Origin: Saprospiraceae bacterium
Lineage (GTDB): Bacteria; Bacteroidota; Bacteroidia; Chitinophagales; Saprospiraceae
Assembly: GCA_016710235.1 (NCBI GenBank)
Contig: JADJLG010000001.1
Span: forward strand, 2,035,501 to 2,099,500
Length of the DNA: 64,000 bases
Direction of reading: 5' to 3'
The position numbers and the translations under genes are program-made. Shown in pieces: positions 20,830-30,444 of this stretch. How positions within the stretch are numbered: position 1 is the stretch's first letter; the number at the start of each line of letters is the position of its first letter. Under the pieces are notes generated by a model. That model was not told where the DNA came from. It was given only the letters and a program-made list of their open reading frames with translations, and did not search any database.

Positions 20830-20919
20830 TTGTGTACAGTTAAAAATCTTGAGGGGAAAGTACCTATTTTTAGAATAGGTCTTTCTCCAAAAGAATATTT
20901 TATTAACTGTCGCACTTAT
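19871..20919 (-). mobile_element. IS30-family insertion sequence (decayed)
   Basis: A 1049-bp element bounded by inverted repeats. The left end at 19871 reads TAAGTGCGACA; the right end at 20909-20919 is its exact reverse complement, and the similarity continues imperfectly inward (GTTCAAAAATA against GTTAATAAAATA). It holds one transposase reading frame on the minus strand. I could not define a convincing target-site duplication. The insertion lies between the DUF5916 gene and the BlaR1-type gene, upstream of both on the minus strand with respect to the DUF5916 start. Confidence 0.8.
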
Positions 20920-21062
20920 TTATGGAATCTAGTAAATATATAACCATTAAAGAATGAATTATTAGAAAGTATAAGTGATTTGTACAATTTTATTTCGGAT
21001 AATTCGGAAAAAATCACAAGGTGCACACTTGATTGCACCATGATATTACAATTTGGAAAAAA

Positions 21063-23279
21063 TTAATTCATTTGGATTGATATTTGGATATGATCGCAGG
21101 ATTTTGTTCCAGTTATTTGTTTATATAATGCTTGAATTTTATTAAATTCATTTCTTTCTAATGTTTTACCATTGGCGTTCATTTGGTCATCATTCCATTG
21201 AAAAATTAATCGGTCACCTTCATTCAAATTTCCTTGACGGATAAGTTCACTGTATAGGGAAATTTGCCAGAAATTCATATTATCTTTTCGATCCGCTGCT
21301 TGTTCTTGCTTATTGTAACTATCTTTTATATTAGAAATTTCTTCATTCATTTTAGAGAGTTCAGATTTTATCTTTTTTGTTTCCTTGTTTTGTTTACCAT
21401 CTTGTTCTAAACTTTCAATTTGATTACTCAATTGATCTATGCACCATTGCAAGTTAGATCTAAAGTCTTCTATTGATTCTGTCTGTTCAAAATCCAGATC
21501 TTCCACTTCAACATGTAATTGATCAATCATTTTTTGAATTTCTTTTCGATCCGTTGAACCGGATTCGTGATCGATTGCTTGCGGGTCATTAATTTGATAT
21601 GAAAATGAATTTTGCCAAGCAGTTTTGCTTATTCTATTTTTTCCTTTTTTGTCAAATTGATTTATACTATTGAAGCCACGGTCATCATTGATCATTTCTT
21701 GAATAAGAACTCCATTTTTATAAGTTTTGATTGTTCTAATACCTTTCTTGGAATCATTTTCAGCAATTACTGTGTATTCTCCCGTTTGAGTAATGGTTTT
21801 ATTAATTCCGTTTGTTTTCTCTTCCGGATTCTGTTCAATTTTCGCAGTATTTGTATTATTTGATTCTGAGAATGAGTTGGAAATTATAAATGAACTGTTC
21901 ACGTCTGAACTTTCATAGGCAGCAGGTTGATTTGCTTTATTTTTGAATTGATTATCCAGGATGGTATAAAAGTAGTCTTCAAACTTTGAAAAATTTTCTG
22001 GACTTACTTCTACACCGTTAAAATTGAGTTGATATACTTTATTTTCCTGAACAACAATTTTACTCGTCAGTTGATTGTTGGTGAATGTATAGGTCCCATC
22101 TGGTATTTGCTTCCGCAATAGGAAGGAATCTATCTTTGACAGCGACTTAGTATTGGATACAGTAATTTGAGATAACAATGGATGTTCAGTAGAAGAATTT
22201 GCTTTCAAATTAGTATAAGCTATACCTAATATTAGACCTGTCACCGCTATTAGACTAGCCCATCGGACATCAGTAGTATAATATTCTTCTCTTGGTTGAA
22301 GAATTCTTTTTACTCTTTCCAGTAAATGATATTTTTTACTTCCGGAAAAGCCAAGCGCTACATTGCGATCCCGATAATGCATTTGTTGTAAGAGAAGTAA
22401 TGACTTCGCAAATTGGATGGGATCAGATCCGCAAGCGATGGCGATATCATCGCAGCAATGTTCTCGCTCCTCTCTCAATTTTGAGGATAAGTACCACACC
22501 ATAGGATTAAAATAGTAAATCAATTCTATCACACTTTGCATTAAATTTGTCAGATAATCATTCCTACATACATGTGCCAATTCATGAAGTAATATGGCTT
22601 CGACGTCCTTTGGATCAAGTTTGTTAATCCATCCGGCAGGAAAAAGAATAATGGGTTTTAGGTGACCGATCACGATTACTGATAGGACCAGAGCAGATTC
22701 AGCAAGTTGTATTTGTTTATCTAAATTCATTCTCTTTTGAAGATTGATTTTCATAGTTTCCCAATAGTAGTCTACAGGGATCTGAAAATGTGATTTAATG
22801 TAATACACATAACTTAAACCTCCCAAAAATCTCACTAAGAAAAGAAGCATACCAATCAACCACAGGAGCATAATGAAATGAATGTTGTTGTTGATATATT
22901 GTGCAAAGGATTCAAAATAATTGAGAATGTAAGATGTTTCTTGTAGTTTAGAATCAGTCGGATCCGCTTGTAATATTGTTTCTTCAGATATTGGATTATA
23001 ATTTTGAGGGTAGCTTGTTGGCACAAGGCTCATCGAAGCTGAATGTAATCGGCTTTCAAAGTTGGAGTAAATTTTGAAGAATGTGGAACAGTTGATGACG
23101 ACAAAAAGTATATTGGCTGAGATCCATATTTTATATTTTAATGCAGGATTAAGTTTATTCAGAATGATGATGAGAATAGTTGTTGCCAATGCTATCAAGC
23201 TTGCCTGCCATAGAGAGTGGAGAAAAGTCCATGATAGACTATAGTATAATTTATAAATGTTGGGATTTAACGCTTCCAT
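21063..23279 (-). CDS. BlaR1/MecR1-type M56 membrane metalloprotease
   Basis: A 738-residue integral membrane protease. Hydrophobic helices lie at about 13-35, 48-68 and 135-160, followed by a cytoplasmic zinc-protease segment. HELAH is at residues 232-236, and the downstream LREEREHCCDD region (268-278) supplies the usual acidic ligand. Family members sense a signal and trigger cleavage of a BlaI-type repressor. Unlike staphylococcal BlaR1, the C-terminal part shows no penicillin-binding SxxK sensor. It is a long Gln/Glu/Lys-rich stretch (about 560-690) likely to be partly coiled coil. The signal is therefore unlikely to be a beta-lactam bound by this protein. The gene starts 26 bp after the stop of the BlaI-type gene, so the two form an operon. 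Confidence 0.86.
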   Translation of the reverse strand: MEALNPNIYKLYYSLSWTFLHSLWQASLIALATTILIIILNKLNPALKYKIWISANILFVVINCSTFFKIYSNFESRLHSASMSLVPTSYPQNYNPISEETILQADPTDSKLQETSYILNYFESFAQYINNNIHFIMLLWLIGMLLFLVRFLGGLSYVYYIKSHFQIPVDYYWETMKINLQKRMNLDKQIQLAESALVLSVIVIGHLKPIILFPAGWINKLDPKDVEAILLHELAHVCRNDYLTNLMQSVIELIYYFNPMVWYLSSKLREEREHCCDDIAIACGSDPIQFAKSLLLLQQMHYRDRNVALGFSGSKKYHLLERVKRILQPREEYYTTDVRWASLIAVTGLILGIAYTNLKANSSTEHPLLSQITVSNTKSLSKIDSFLLRKQIPDGTYTFTNNQLTSKIVVQENKVYQLNFNGVEVSPENFSKFEDYFYTILDNQFKNKANQPAAYESSDVNSSFIISNSFSESNNTNTAKIEQNPEEKTNGINKTITQTGEYTVIAENDSKKGIRTIKTYKNGVLIQEMINDDRGFNSINQFDKKGKNRISKTAWQNSFSYQINDPQAIDHESGSTDRKEIQKMIDQLHVEVEDLDFEQTESIEDFRSNLQWCIDQLSNQIESLEQDGKQNKETKKIKSELSKMNEEISNIKDSYNKQEQAADRKDNMNFWQISLYSELIRQGNLNEGDRLIFQWNDDQMNANGKTLERNEFNKIQALYKQITGTKSCDHIQISIQMN

Positions 23280-23305
23280 GTGAGTTTAATTGATCGTTGG
23301 GAAAA

Positions 23306-23704
23306 TTATTTTTTGTTTTCCAGGGTTTCGATGAGGGTTTTGATTTGCGCCAATTCTTCTTTACTGGTTTCTTGGTTTCCTAGTAAGTTCATGACCAAGC
23401 TTGCTGCGTTCCCTCTAAACGCTTTTTCCATCAGTTTATGAACTACGGCACGTTGAGTTTCTTCTTCTCTTTGAACAGGAGAGTAGATGTGTATTCGATC
23501 TATGATCACGCGGTGCAACATTCGTTTTTCCATCATGATCTGCATGGTTTTGAGGGTGCTGGTATATCCAACTTCTCTCAACCTGTTGATTTCATCGTTG
23601 ACAAATCGCACGTTCTGAGGTCCAAATTCATAGAGGATGTTGAGAATCTCCAATTCAGAATCTGTGGGTAGATTACTGTTTTCTTCGTTCATGAAAAAAT
23701 TCAT
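23306..23704 (-). CDS. BlaI/MecI/CopY-family transcriptional repressor
   Basis: A small winged-helix repressor of about 130 residues. SELEILNILYEFGP opens the domain, VGYTSTLKTMQIMMEKRMLHRV covers the recognition helix and wing region, and the C-terminal helices (EETQRAVVHKLMEKAFRGNAASLVMNLLG) mediate dimerisation in the family. I placed the start at the ATG at 23704; an ATG at 23692 is equally possible, and an upstream TTG at 23716 is less likely. It is the first gene of a two-gene operon with the M56 protease gene. Two matched palindromes lie 18-65 bp upstream of the start, the position expected for autoregulatory operators. It probably represses the operon until the protease is activated. 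Confidence 0.88.
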   Translation of the reverse strand: MNFFMNEENSNLPTDSELEILNILYEFGPQNVRFVNDEINRLREVGYTSTLKTMQIMMEKRMLHRVIIDRIHIYSPVQREEETQRAVVHKLMEKAFRGNAASLVMNLLGNQETSKEELAQIKTLIETLENKK

Positions 23705-23721
23705 TTGTTGGCACAAACATA

Positions 23722-23739
23722 CTACGATTTAATTCGTAG
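23722..23739. promoter_or_regulatory. Putative BlaI-type operator 1
   Basis: The sequence CTACG-N8-CGTAG, embedded in the longer palindrome ACTACGATTTAATTCGTAGT (23721-23740), lies 18 bp upstream of the chosen repressor start. BlaI/MecI-family operators are dyads built on TACA/TGTA-type half-sites, and this dyad has the expected size. A second copy with the same half-sites and spacer length lies exactly 30 bp away, centre to centre. Confidence 0.7.
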
Positions 23740-23751
23740 TCCAAATTTTTG

Positions 23752-23769
23752 CTACGTTTAATTTCGTAG
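23752..23769. promoter_or_regulatory. Putative BlaI-type operator 2
   Basis: The sequence CTACGTTTAATTTCGTAG has the same half-sites and the same 8-bp AT spacer as the first site. The two centres are 30 bp apart, close to three helical turns, which would place two repressor dimers on nearly the same face. The promoter of the repressor-protease operon probably overlaps this stretch. Confidence 0.68.
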
Positions 23770-24219
23770 AAAAATAAATTTATGTTTATTTAATGTATAA
23801 AGAACAGAATAACAATAATATATAGGAATATAGCCTCGGTTAAATTTTAAGCACAATGGATCTTTTACTGTTCCTAGTTGAAATTATAGAGTCGACACTG
23901 TTCTAGTTTGAGTAATTGGTTTTCTGTTAGGATAAGACTTGAAATTAAAGATTTATATTATATATATAAAAATATGTATTATAAAATGCATTGAAAAACA
24001 CTATTATAAATATAATATAATTATTTAATTTTTAAAAAATTATAAACAATCATAATATGTAATTATTTTTGTGTCAGAAGATTAAATTGAACTAGTTTGA
24101 CTAAAAGGGAATTTTAAAGATCCCTTTCTTGATGTTGACTTACAATGAACTGATTATTAAACTTATTGGATATGTCTCTTGAGTGCTTTTTCTACGGGCT
24201 AAATTGTATTTTCTGGCAA
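23770..24219. other. AT-rich intergenic region between divergent genes
   Basis: About 450 bp without a credible gene. It is extremely AT-rich, especially 23935-24075, where long stretches are A/T only. It separates the minus-strand BlaI-type operon from the plus-strand repeat-protein cluster and must hold the promoter of the gene at 24220. I could not assign a specific promoter or any RNA. Confidence 0.6.
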
Positions 24220-27200
24220 ATGAAACTTTGCCAAAAATTGATGACAGGTACAACACGGAATTTTTGTTTCATATGTTTGATCCCAATTGTTTTCCTGTTT
24301 GTAAACCCTGATGGTATAAAAGCGGAATCAACTAACTCTAATATTGAAACACTATGTAATAACTCATTTGAGAATGCGATCAGTTTTCCTTTAGACTTTG
24401 ACAAGCAGCATTCTGTAAGGCTTATGGATATTGGTGAAAGCGATTATCTTAGTTTTTCTTTCAATATTGGAGATTGTAATGTTCTACCTACCGATGTTTT
24501 ACAACCGGGTTATGCTATTTATGTAAAACGGGTATACAATTCTGTAGAAGACACAGTATTGGTAATTAGAGATATAAGTGGTTTGGCTGCCAGATACAAT
24601 GACCCGGCAAACTTAGCCTCAAACAGTGTGGACAATGGTCCTTACGCCCCAATTACCAGAGTGTGGAGAAGATCCCAGTTCGAAGGAAATGATTTACTTG
24701 GACTAACTTTTGATCCACGAAATAGAGAGATATATACCGCTACAGGAGTGATTTATAATAATGAAAATTTTATTTCAAATTTTGCCGGTACAGTAGATGC
24801 AAAAGTATATAAAATCAGCGCAGATGGCAATACGATTGATATTTTGGCTACTTTACCGGGCAACAAAGGTATAGGATGGATCGATATTGATACAATCCAT
24901 AATCAAGTATATGCTTCCAATTTTGATGATGGCTTGATCTACGTAATTCCTTTGTCGGGAGGTCTTAATCAGACAGGTCCATTTATTACTTATTCTATTT
25001 TTCCACCGGACGAAATAAATGAAGCTTCAGCACCCACTGCGCCGGATTGGAATATGGCACCATTAGGTCAACGAATTTTTAATGTCAGCTTCAATCATCC
25101 TGAGTCGAGATTGTATTATTCTATTTGGGCCAATGACGTTGGAGGAGTTCCACCTACTACAGATTTAAATTATGTGCGTTCTGTAGAAATTGATATGTCA
25201 GGATCCATCGCAGCTTCGACTGATGTATTAGAGATAACAATACCAGTTTTGTACAATGGAACTTATAGTAATCCGGTTTCCGATATCGAATTTGATTTTT
25301 CAGGTAGCCGTATGTTGTTGGCAGAACAAGGCGTGAGTTCTGAAGTTGGACAAGGTGGTAATGCTCACAGTTCAAGAATTTTAGAATACCAAGGTTCTAC
25401 TGGAAATTGGCTTGCTGAACCAACAGATAAATTTTTAATTGGTACTTGTTGTGGCGGACCTGCGGGTTATTCTGGGACTGATGCCAGAGGTGGGATTTCA
25501 TTCGCACCTGGTGCGGTGTACGATGGCAATACAATAGGATCTCAAGATTTTATTATTGCGACAGCAGACGCCGTTTCTGATGATTACAATTTACCTGATC
25601 ATAGAAGATGGGTTGATGGAGCTGGATTTATGCCTTCAACTGGTTCATATAGCTCGTTGCAAGTACTTGGATTGGATTTAGATGGAGATCGAACTTATCC
25701 TAACAAAGGCGCTTATGGAGATATTGAAGTTTTCACTTGCCCTTTGATCCCAGTACCTTATGATTTGGCATTGGTGAAAACTGTAAACTCAAGCGTGTCT
25801 AGTGGACCATTTCAAAATGGAAGTACAGTAAGTTTTAAAATACGTGTATATAATCAAGGAACTCAAGCTACGCAGAGTATTCTTGTGAGAGATCAGTTTC
25901 CGGCTTCGCTTGTTTTGGCAGATGCAAACTGGTCATTAATAAATCCCGGGGTTGCTGAAAGAACTATCAATACAATTATTGAACCCGGAAATTATGAAGA
26001 CATCACTATTGATTTTACGGTGAATACTACTAGTGGAAGTATTACAAATTATGCAGAAATTATTTCATTGCAAGACATTTTAGGAAACTCAGTCGTTGAT
26101 TCTGATTCAGATGGAAGTATTGGTGCTGGAAATGATATCAATGAATTAGACAATTATATTTATGGGATCAATTCCTCACAAGATATTGATGACATTGACC
26201 CGGCTACGATTTGGGTCGGCACTGTGGGTATAGGTAATTTAGTGTACATCGACGATAATCGCAATAATTTATTTGATTCAGGTGAAGGTATCGAAGGAGT
26301 AAAAGTTTACTTATTCAGACCGGGATTCGGTGCTGATGGAGTGATTGCAACGTCTGACGACGGCATGGTCGTGGATTCAACTGTAACTGACATCAATGGT
26401 GAGTACTCATTTCTCAATTTATCTCCGGGACGATATTATGTCCAGATACCCTATTTTGAGTTTAATAATGGAGGCCACTTGCCCCTATATTCATCAGTAC
26501 CGGGAAATGGTGCGGACAATAGCATTGATGACAATGCAGATGAAAACGGAATTGATGAAAACGGAATGACAATGGGAAGCCCATTACTCATGGGTGTGAA
26601 TAGTGAATTAATCACTCTTTTGCCCGGTCAAGAAAGTACATCTGAATTAGGCTTCAATGGCGGTTCCGATACTCCGGATGCTGATATAGATTACTCTGTA
26701 GATTTTGGATTTTATAGTGGAGTTGGAATTGGCAATTTAGTTTGGCTGGATTTGAACGACAACAATTTATTCGATATTGGAGAGGGAATTGGAGGAATAG
26801 CTGTCAACTTATATAGGCCAAACTATGGTCCTGATGGCATTACCGGAACCGCGGATGACAACGATATTGTCAATTCTACTTTAACAAATGGTGGTGGGCA
26901 TTATTACTTTCAAAATCTGCCAAATGGCGATTATGTAGTCGAAATTCCCAGTTCAAATTTTCAAAATACATTACTCAGCTATGCTGTGAGTATTCCCGGT
27001 AATGGAGCAGACAATGGAGTCGATGATGACATTGACGAAAATGGTATAGATGAAGGTATAAGTTGGATCAATGGCGTTCGGTCTGATACAATTCATTTGC
27101 AAATAGGTACTGAACCGACTACCTCGGAGAGTGGTTCAGAGGGAAGCTTTGATCAAGACCAAGACAATAATAATGATTTAACAATTGATTTTGGCTTCAA

Positions 27201-28047
27201 ACCCACTGTCGGATTAGGTAATGTTGTCTGGATAGATACAAACAACGATGGAGTTTATACCACCGGAGAGGGAATAAATGGAGTATTGGTAGAGTTATAT
27301 CAACCCGGATTCGGGCCGGATAAAATTGCTGGTACAGCTGATGACAATGATGTCGTCAGTAGTTTTACAACGGTTGATATTGGCTTTGGCCCAGGTACAT
27401 ACTTTTTCCCAACCCAACCCGGTGTATTCCAGGTACGCATCCCGGCTTCCCAATTCCAATTTGGTGGCTCATTATATGGTTACTTGAGTATTCTTGCCGG
27501 CGGAGGCGATAATCAAATTGATGACAATGTAGATGAAAATGGTATTGACAACAACAACCCGGCAGCAAACGGCATCTCATCTGCATTGATCACACTAGAC
27601 TATGGTACGGAACCTATAAACGAACCGGGATTTTTAAATTTTGCCGCCGGACCATTAGATTCTTATTTGGATTTTACAGTTGACTTTGGATTTTTTTATT
27701 CTCCGTGCATCATTTCGGATATTTCAATCACTGTCAACCCATGTAATCCGTCAAATAACCTATATTCTGTCGATGGCACTTTGACATTTAATAATCCGCC
27801 AGCAACAGGCACCATTACATTAACTGTGAGTGGGGGGGGATCTACTGTTTTAAATCCTCCTTTTGCAAGTCCACAAAGTTTTTCAATTACCGGTTTAAAT
27901 TCAGATGGTGCAGTACATACGATTACTGCGACATTTAGTGTTGACCCAAGCTGCACGTACAATAAAGACATTACAGCACCGGTAGACTGTTCTACAGTTG
28001 TGTGTCCGGTAAAACGCTGTGCAACTGTAAAGGTAACCAAAAATTGA
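24220..28047 (+). CDS. Large secreted protein with propeller-like region, DUF11-type domain and three SdrD-B-like domains
   Basis: I used the ATG at 24220 (MKLCQKLM); an upstream TTG at 24166 adds residues that do not look like a leader. A signal peptide follows (TTRNFCFICLIPIVFLFV). Residues about 60-510 form a propeller-like region (IGWIDIDTIHNQVYASNFDDGLIYVI). Residues about 513-650 match a DUF11-type module (YDLALVKTV, FKIRVYNQGTQATQSILVRD). Three SdrD-B-like domains start near 669, 834 and 997 (GIGNLVYIDDN, GIGNLVWLDLND, GLGNVVWIDTNND), each with Asp-rich, probably calcium-binding loops. An Ig-like module from about 1163 ends in CPVKRCATVKVTKN, a Cys-x4-Cys-x2-Val tail shared with paralogues downstream. 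No type A T9SS domain is present. The likely role is as an extracellular structural or adhesive protein. Confidence 0.82.
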   Translation: MKLCQKLMTGTTRNFCFICLIPIVFLFVNPDGIKAESTNSNIETLCNNSFENAISFPLDFDKQHSVRLMDIGESDYLSFSFNIGDCNVLPTDVLQPGYAIYVKRVYNSVEDTVLVIRDISGLAARYNDPANLASNSVDNGPYAPITRVWRRSQFEGNDLLGLTFDPRNREIYTATGVIYNNENFISNFAGTVDAKVYKISADGNTIDILATLPGNKGIGWIDIDTIHNQVYASNFDDGLIYVIPLSGGLNQTGPFITYSIFPPDEINEASAPTAPDWNMAPLGQRIFNVSFNHPESRLYYSIWANDVGGVPPTTDLNYVRSVEIDMSGSIAASTDVLEITIPVLYNGTYSNPVSDIEFDFSGSRMLLAEQGVSSEVGQGGNAHSSRILEYQGSTGNWLAEPTDKFLIGTCCGGPAGYSGTDARGGISFAPGAVYDGNTIGSQDFIIATADAVSDDYNLPDHRRWVDGAGFMPSTGSYSSLQVLGLDLDGDRTYPNKGAYGDIEVFTCPLIPVPYDLALVKTVNSSVSSGPFQNGSTVSFKIRVYNQGTQATQSILVRDQFPASLVLADANWSLINPGVAERTINTIIEPGNYEDITIDFTVNTTSGSITNYAEIISLQDILGNSVVDSDSDGSIGAGNDINELDNYIYGINSSQDIDDIDPATIWVGTVGIGNLVYIDDNRNNLFDSGEGIEGVKVYLFRPGFGADGVIATSDDGMVVDSTVTDINGEYSFLNLSPGRYYVQIPYFEFNNGGHLPLYSSVPGNGADNSIDDNADENGIDENGMTMGSPLLMGVNSELITLLPGQESTSELGFNGGSDTPDADIDYSVDFGFYSGVGIGNLVWLDLNDNNLFDIGEGIGGIAVNLYRPNYGPDGITGTADDNDIVNSTLTNGGGHYYFQNLPNGDYVVEIPSSNFQNTLLSYAVSIPGNGADNGVDDDIDENGIDEGISWINGVRSDTIHLQIGTEPTTSESGSEGSFDQDQDNNNDLTIDFGFKPTVGLGNVVWIDTNNDGVYTTGEGINGVLVELYQPGFGPDKIAGTADDNDVVSSFTTVDIGFGPGTYFFPTQPGVFQVRIPASQFQFGGSLYGYLSILAGGGDNQIDDNVDENGIDNNNPAANGISSALITLDYGTEPINEPGFLNFAAGPLDSYLDFTVDFGFFYSPCIISDISITVNPCNPSNNLYSVDGTLTFNNPPATGTITLTVSGGGSTVLNPPFASPQSFSITGLNSDGAVHTITATFSVDPSCTYNKDITAPVDCSTVVCPVKRCATVKVTKN

Positions 28048-28255
28048 ATCCTTCTCTTAGCAAATGGCTTTCATAACATTACTTTGGGCTGTTCCATTTG
28101 CTGTAAAAGAATAATTATGAACAAATCATGGGGATTTGAAAAATAATCATGTTGTATTCATGAGATTAAACTGAATTCCGTAATATTATATATATAATTG
28201 ATATTCAATTTAATACAAATTAATTAAAAAAATATAAGAATACATATTACAAGTA

Positions 28256-28693
28256 TTGATAATGTGTGTAATTTTGTATTCAGGAATTAATATTTGTATT
28301 AAGGTGCAAGCATCAAAGTTTATTGCTAATGACAGGTGGACCTCCTCAAATTGTGTTGTTGAGTTAGATGTTGTTGCCACAAAAGGGGCTATTACTTCTC
28401 AAATTGTTTGTAATAACAGATATTCCCCAGCTACATCGGTATAAACTTTGCCCGCACCGTGTCCTGTCAATACTTGTACTTCGGGCGATCTGGGCGGTTT
28501 AGTATTTAATGACTTTAATGTTTACAGGATTCAACAAGCTGGTGAAACATTTTGCACCGATGGTATAACTATTACCTTATTGGATTTCATTGGCAACAAT
28601 TTTAGCACCACCTCGAATATTAATGGGATTTTGACAATAGCTAATCCATCGACTTTCCCAATTAGGGTTGAATTTTCAAACTTGCCTGCTTAA
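28256..28693 (+). pseudogene. N-terminal remnant of an SdrD-B-like secreted protein gene
   Basis: Two pieces in one frame are separated by a single TAA at 28442. The second piece reads GDLGGLVFNDFNVYR, TDGITITLLDF and FPIRVEFSNLPA. This parallels the first module of the paralogues at 33950 and 36874 (QISGTVFRDFNGNG, VRIEFEIPA). A TAA at 28691 ends it. If the inserted DNA from about 28703 to 33416 is removed, the frame would continue as ILTNGTPAISADDWFTL, which is the C-terminal module of the same family. The ruin is therefore the two ends of one gene that had already lost its middle before the cassette and insertion sequences arrived. Confidence 0.65.
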
Positions 28694-28707
28694 ATTTTGA
28701 CTAACGT

Positions 28708-30381
28708 CAGACTGTCTAAAAACTCCAATTATTCTAGCAATAATAGCCAAAAACGACGGTTTTAGGTGCATTCTAAGCGACTTTTATTTTTGCATGGACA
28801 AAAATGCGTTGAAAAATTGGTGGGCGCAAATTTGAGTTTATTGATCGATACAAATCAATTATAGCGAAATATGACAAAACGAGTCCTTCCAGGTACTTTT
28901 TGAACTCATTTTTGCCAATGATATTAATCAATCTGCATAGATTAAAGGCAGTGAACATCATGCCTACATCTGCACTTGCTCTTTTGATGGATTTTTTGGT
29001 CATAATGTAATAAAATCCCCATCGTCTTTTAATCACACCGTAAGGGTGTTCCACTATGGCTTGGCGCTTTTTATATAGCTCTGGATCATTTTCAATATTA
29101 CCTTTATTCTGTTCGATGTAGGGTGCATATTCAGATCGTTCGATGATTCTTCCATTTGTTGCACTTGTGCATAAATCACGTGCTGGGCATGTCTGGCATT
29201 TGTTGGTTTTATAATGTTTAACTTTGTAATATGATCGACCTGTGTTTCGCTTATACCAATTGCCGTTTGTGGTTAATTTTCTCCACGTGGACAAGTGTAT
29301 TTATCTTTATTTTCATTGTAAATAAATTGATCATAATTATAATTCGGATCGGGTGCAAATGATGATACACCTGGTATGGCTACCATGGGATTTATACCCA
29401 TCGTGCAGGCAGTTTTTAGTTCTGATCCGGTGTGATATCCTTTGTCGTAAAGTGCTGTAAAATCTGTATGGCCTAAGATGATTTTTTGTCCTGCGAAGCA
29501 TACCACCCATTGCCTTGCTGTCGTTTTCGTTGGTAACTTTATAATCTACTAGCAGACAATGTTTTGCATCCACTGTGGTTTGAACATTATAGCCTACTTC
29601 TGTAATGTTATTGCGTGTGATGAGTTGACGACTATCAGGATCGCTAGTCGATACTTGGACTTCACCGGTTTGCTCTAATTGTTCTGTGAGATGATTATAA
29701 AATTCCTTTCGATTATTGTGCTTTTCTATTTGATTTTGTATGATGGCTTTATTGTCAACATCAGCATTTTCTAATGCTTCATTGTATTCATTTAATTTGT
29801 TATCAATATATGCTAAATGCCTTTCTATTTTCTTAGGGTTGTAATTATTTTTTTTGGAGTTTTGTGCCCGTAATTTTGTGCTGTCGCCTGCGATCAATTT
29901 ACCGCCGATAAGATCAAACATTTTTGCAATACTGACTGTGTATTGAAATACTTTGCGAATAGCTTTCTCATTATCTCTCCTGAAGTTTGAAATAGTGTTA
30001 TGATCTGGTGCCAACTCTTTCAATAGCCACATCACTTCGATGTTTCTGTGACACTCTTTTTCGAGTACTCTTGATGATCGCATCGAATTTAAATATCCAT
30101 AGATATATAATTTCAAAAAATCCTTTGGATTATAAGATGGTCGTCCTTCGGTGTTTGCGTTTTACGATAAATTTGAAGTCTTCCAAGTTGATCGATTCAA
30201 CGAATAAATCAATAATCCCTTACTTCATTATCCTCATCGACTAGATCATCCAAACACTTCGGAAAAAGTAATCCTTGATTTCGATTATTTCCTTGTATGT
30301 ATTGCATACATAAATATACGAAATAATCAAAATGTGGCTATTTTTTTTAATAAAATATCGATTTAGTTTTTAGACAGTTTG
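28708..30381 (-). mobile_element. IS1182-type insertion sequence A (decayed)
   Basis: A 1674-bp element. The left end CAGACTGTCTAAAAACT (28708-28724) and the reverse complement of the right end, CAAACTGTCTAAAAACT, match except at one base. The flanks are TAACGT on the left and ACGGTT on the right, so the target duplication is ACG or a mutated ACGG. It contains one minus-strand transposase gene with several frameshifts. It lies at one edge of the esterase cassette; a related element lies at the other edge. Confidence 0.82.
28773..30307 (-). pseudogene. IS1182-family transposase A, multiple frameshifts
   Basis: From the ATG at 30307 the protein begins MQYIQGNNRNQGLLFPKCL. It is then broken near 30218 and again near 30160, where ANTEGRPSYNPKDFLKLYIYGYLNS resumes. 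The next long frame holds the DUF772-like N-terminal region (APDHNTISNFRRDNEKAIRKVF) and the start of the DDE domain (LIAGDSTKLRAQNSKKNNYNPKK, STSDPDSRQL, EVGYNVQT). Further shifts occur near 29505 and 29285. The last frame has the Cys-containing segment CQTCPARDLC and the C-terminal EHPYGVIKRRWGFYY. All family blocks are present in order, so the copy was once complete. At least four frameshifts make it inactive. Confidence 0.85.
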
Positions 30382-30444
30382 ACGGTTGGCACTGGCGACG
30401 GACGCAGCATTAGCAAGTCTGTCCGTCCAGTGCATTGTTAGTGG
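30382..30444 (-). other. attC-like recombination site at the 3' end of the esterase cassette
   Basis: Read on the minus strand from 30444, the esterase stop codon lies inside CCACTAAC. An imperfect hairpin follows: GCACTGG (30433-30427) pairs with CCAGTGC (30395-30389), and CGGAC (30425-30421) pairs with GTCCG (30403-30399). The arms carry unequal bulges of one and three bases and enclose a 17-base loop. Integron attC sites have this build: a short R'' box ending in AAC that often overlaps the gene's stop codon, asymmetric paired arms, and an R' box beginning GTT. The matching GTTAGTC is found beyond insertion sequence A, as GACTAAC at 28699-28705. The R boxes fit the RYYYAAC/GTTRRRY consensus only in part. 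Confidence 0.55.

Noticed and set aside
27696..28040. A 114-residue minus-strand frame, and similar ones at 41183-41599 and 44533-45393
   Set aside because: They lie opposite Ser/Thr-rich beta modules whose codon use leaves the antisense strand open, and no family features are seen.
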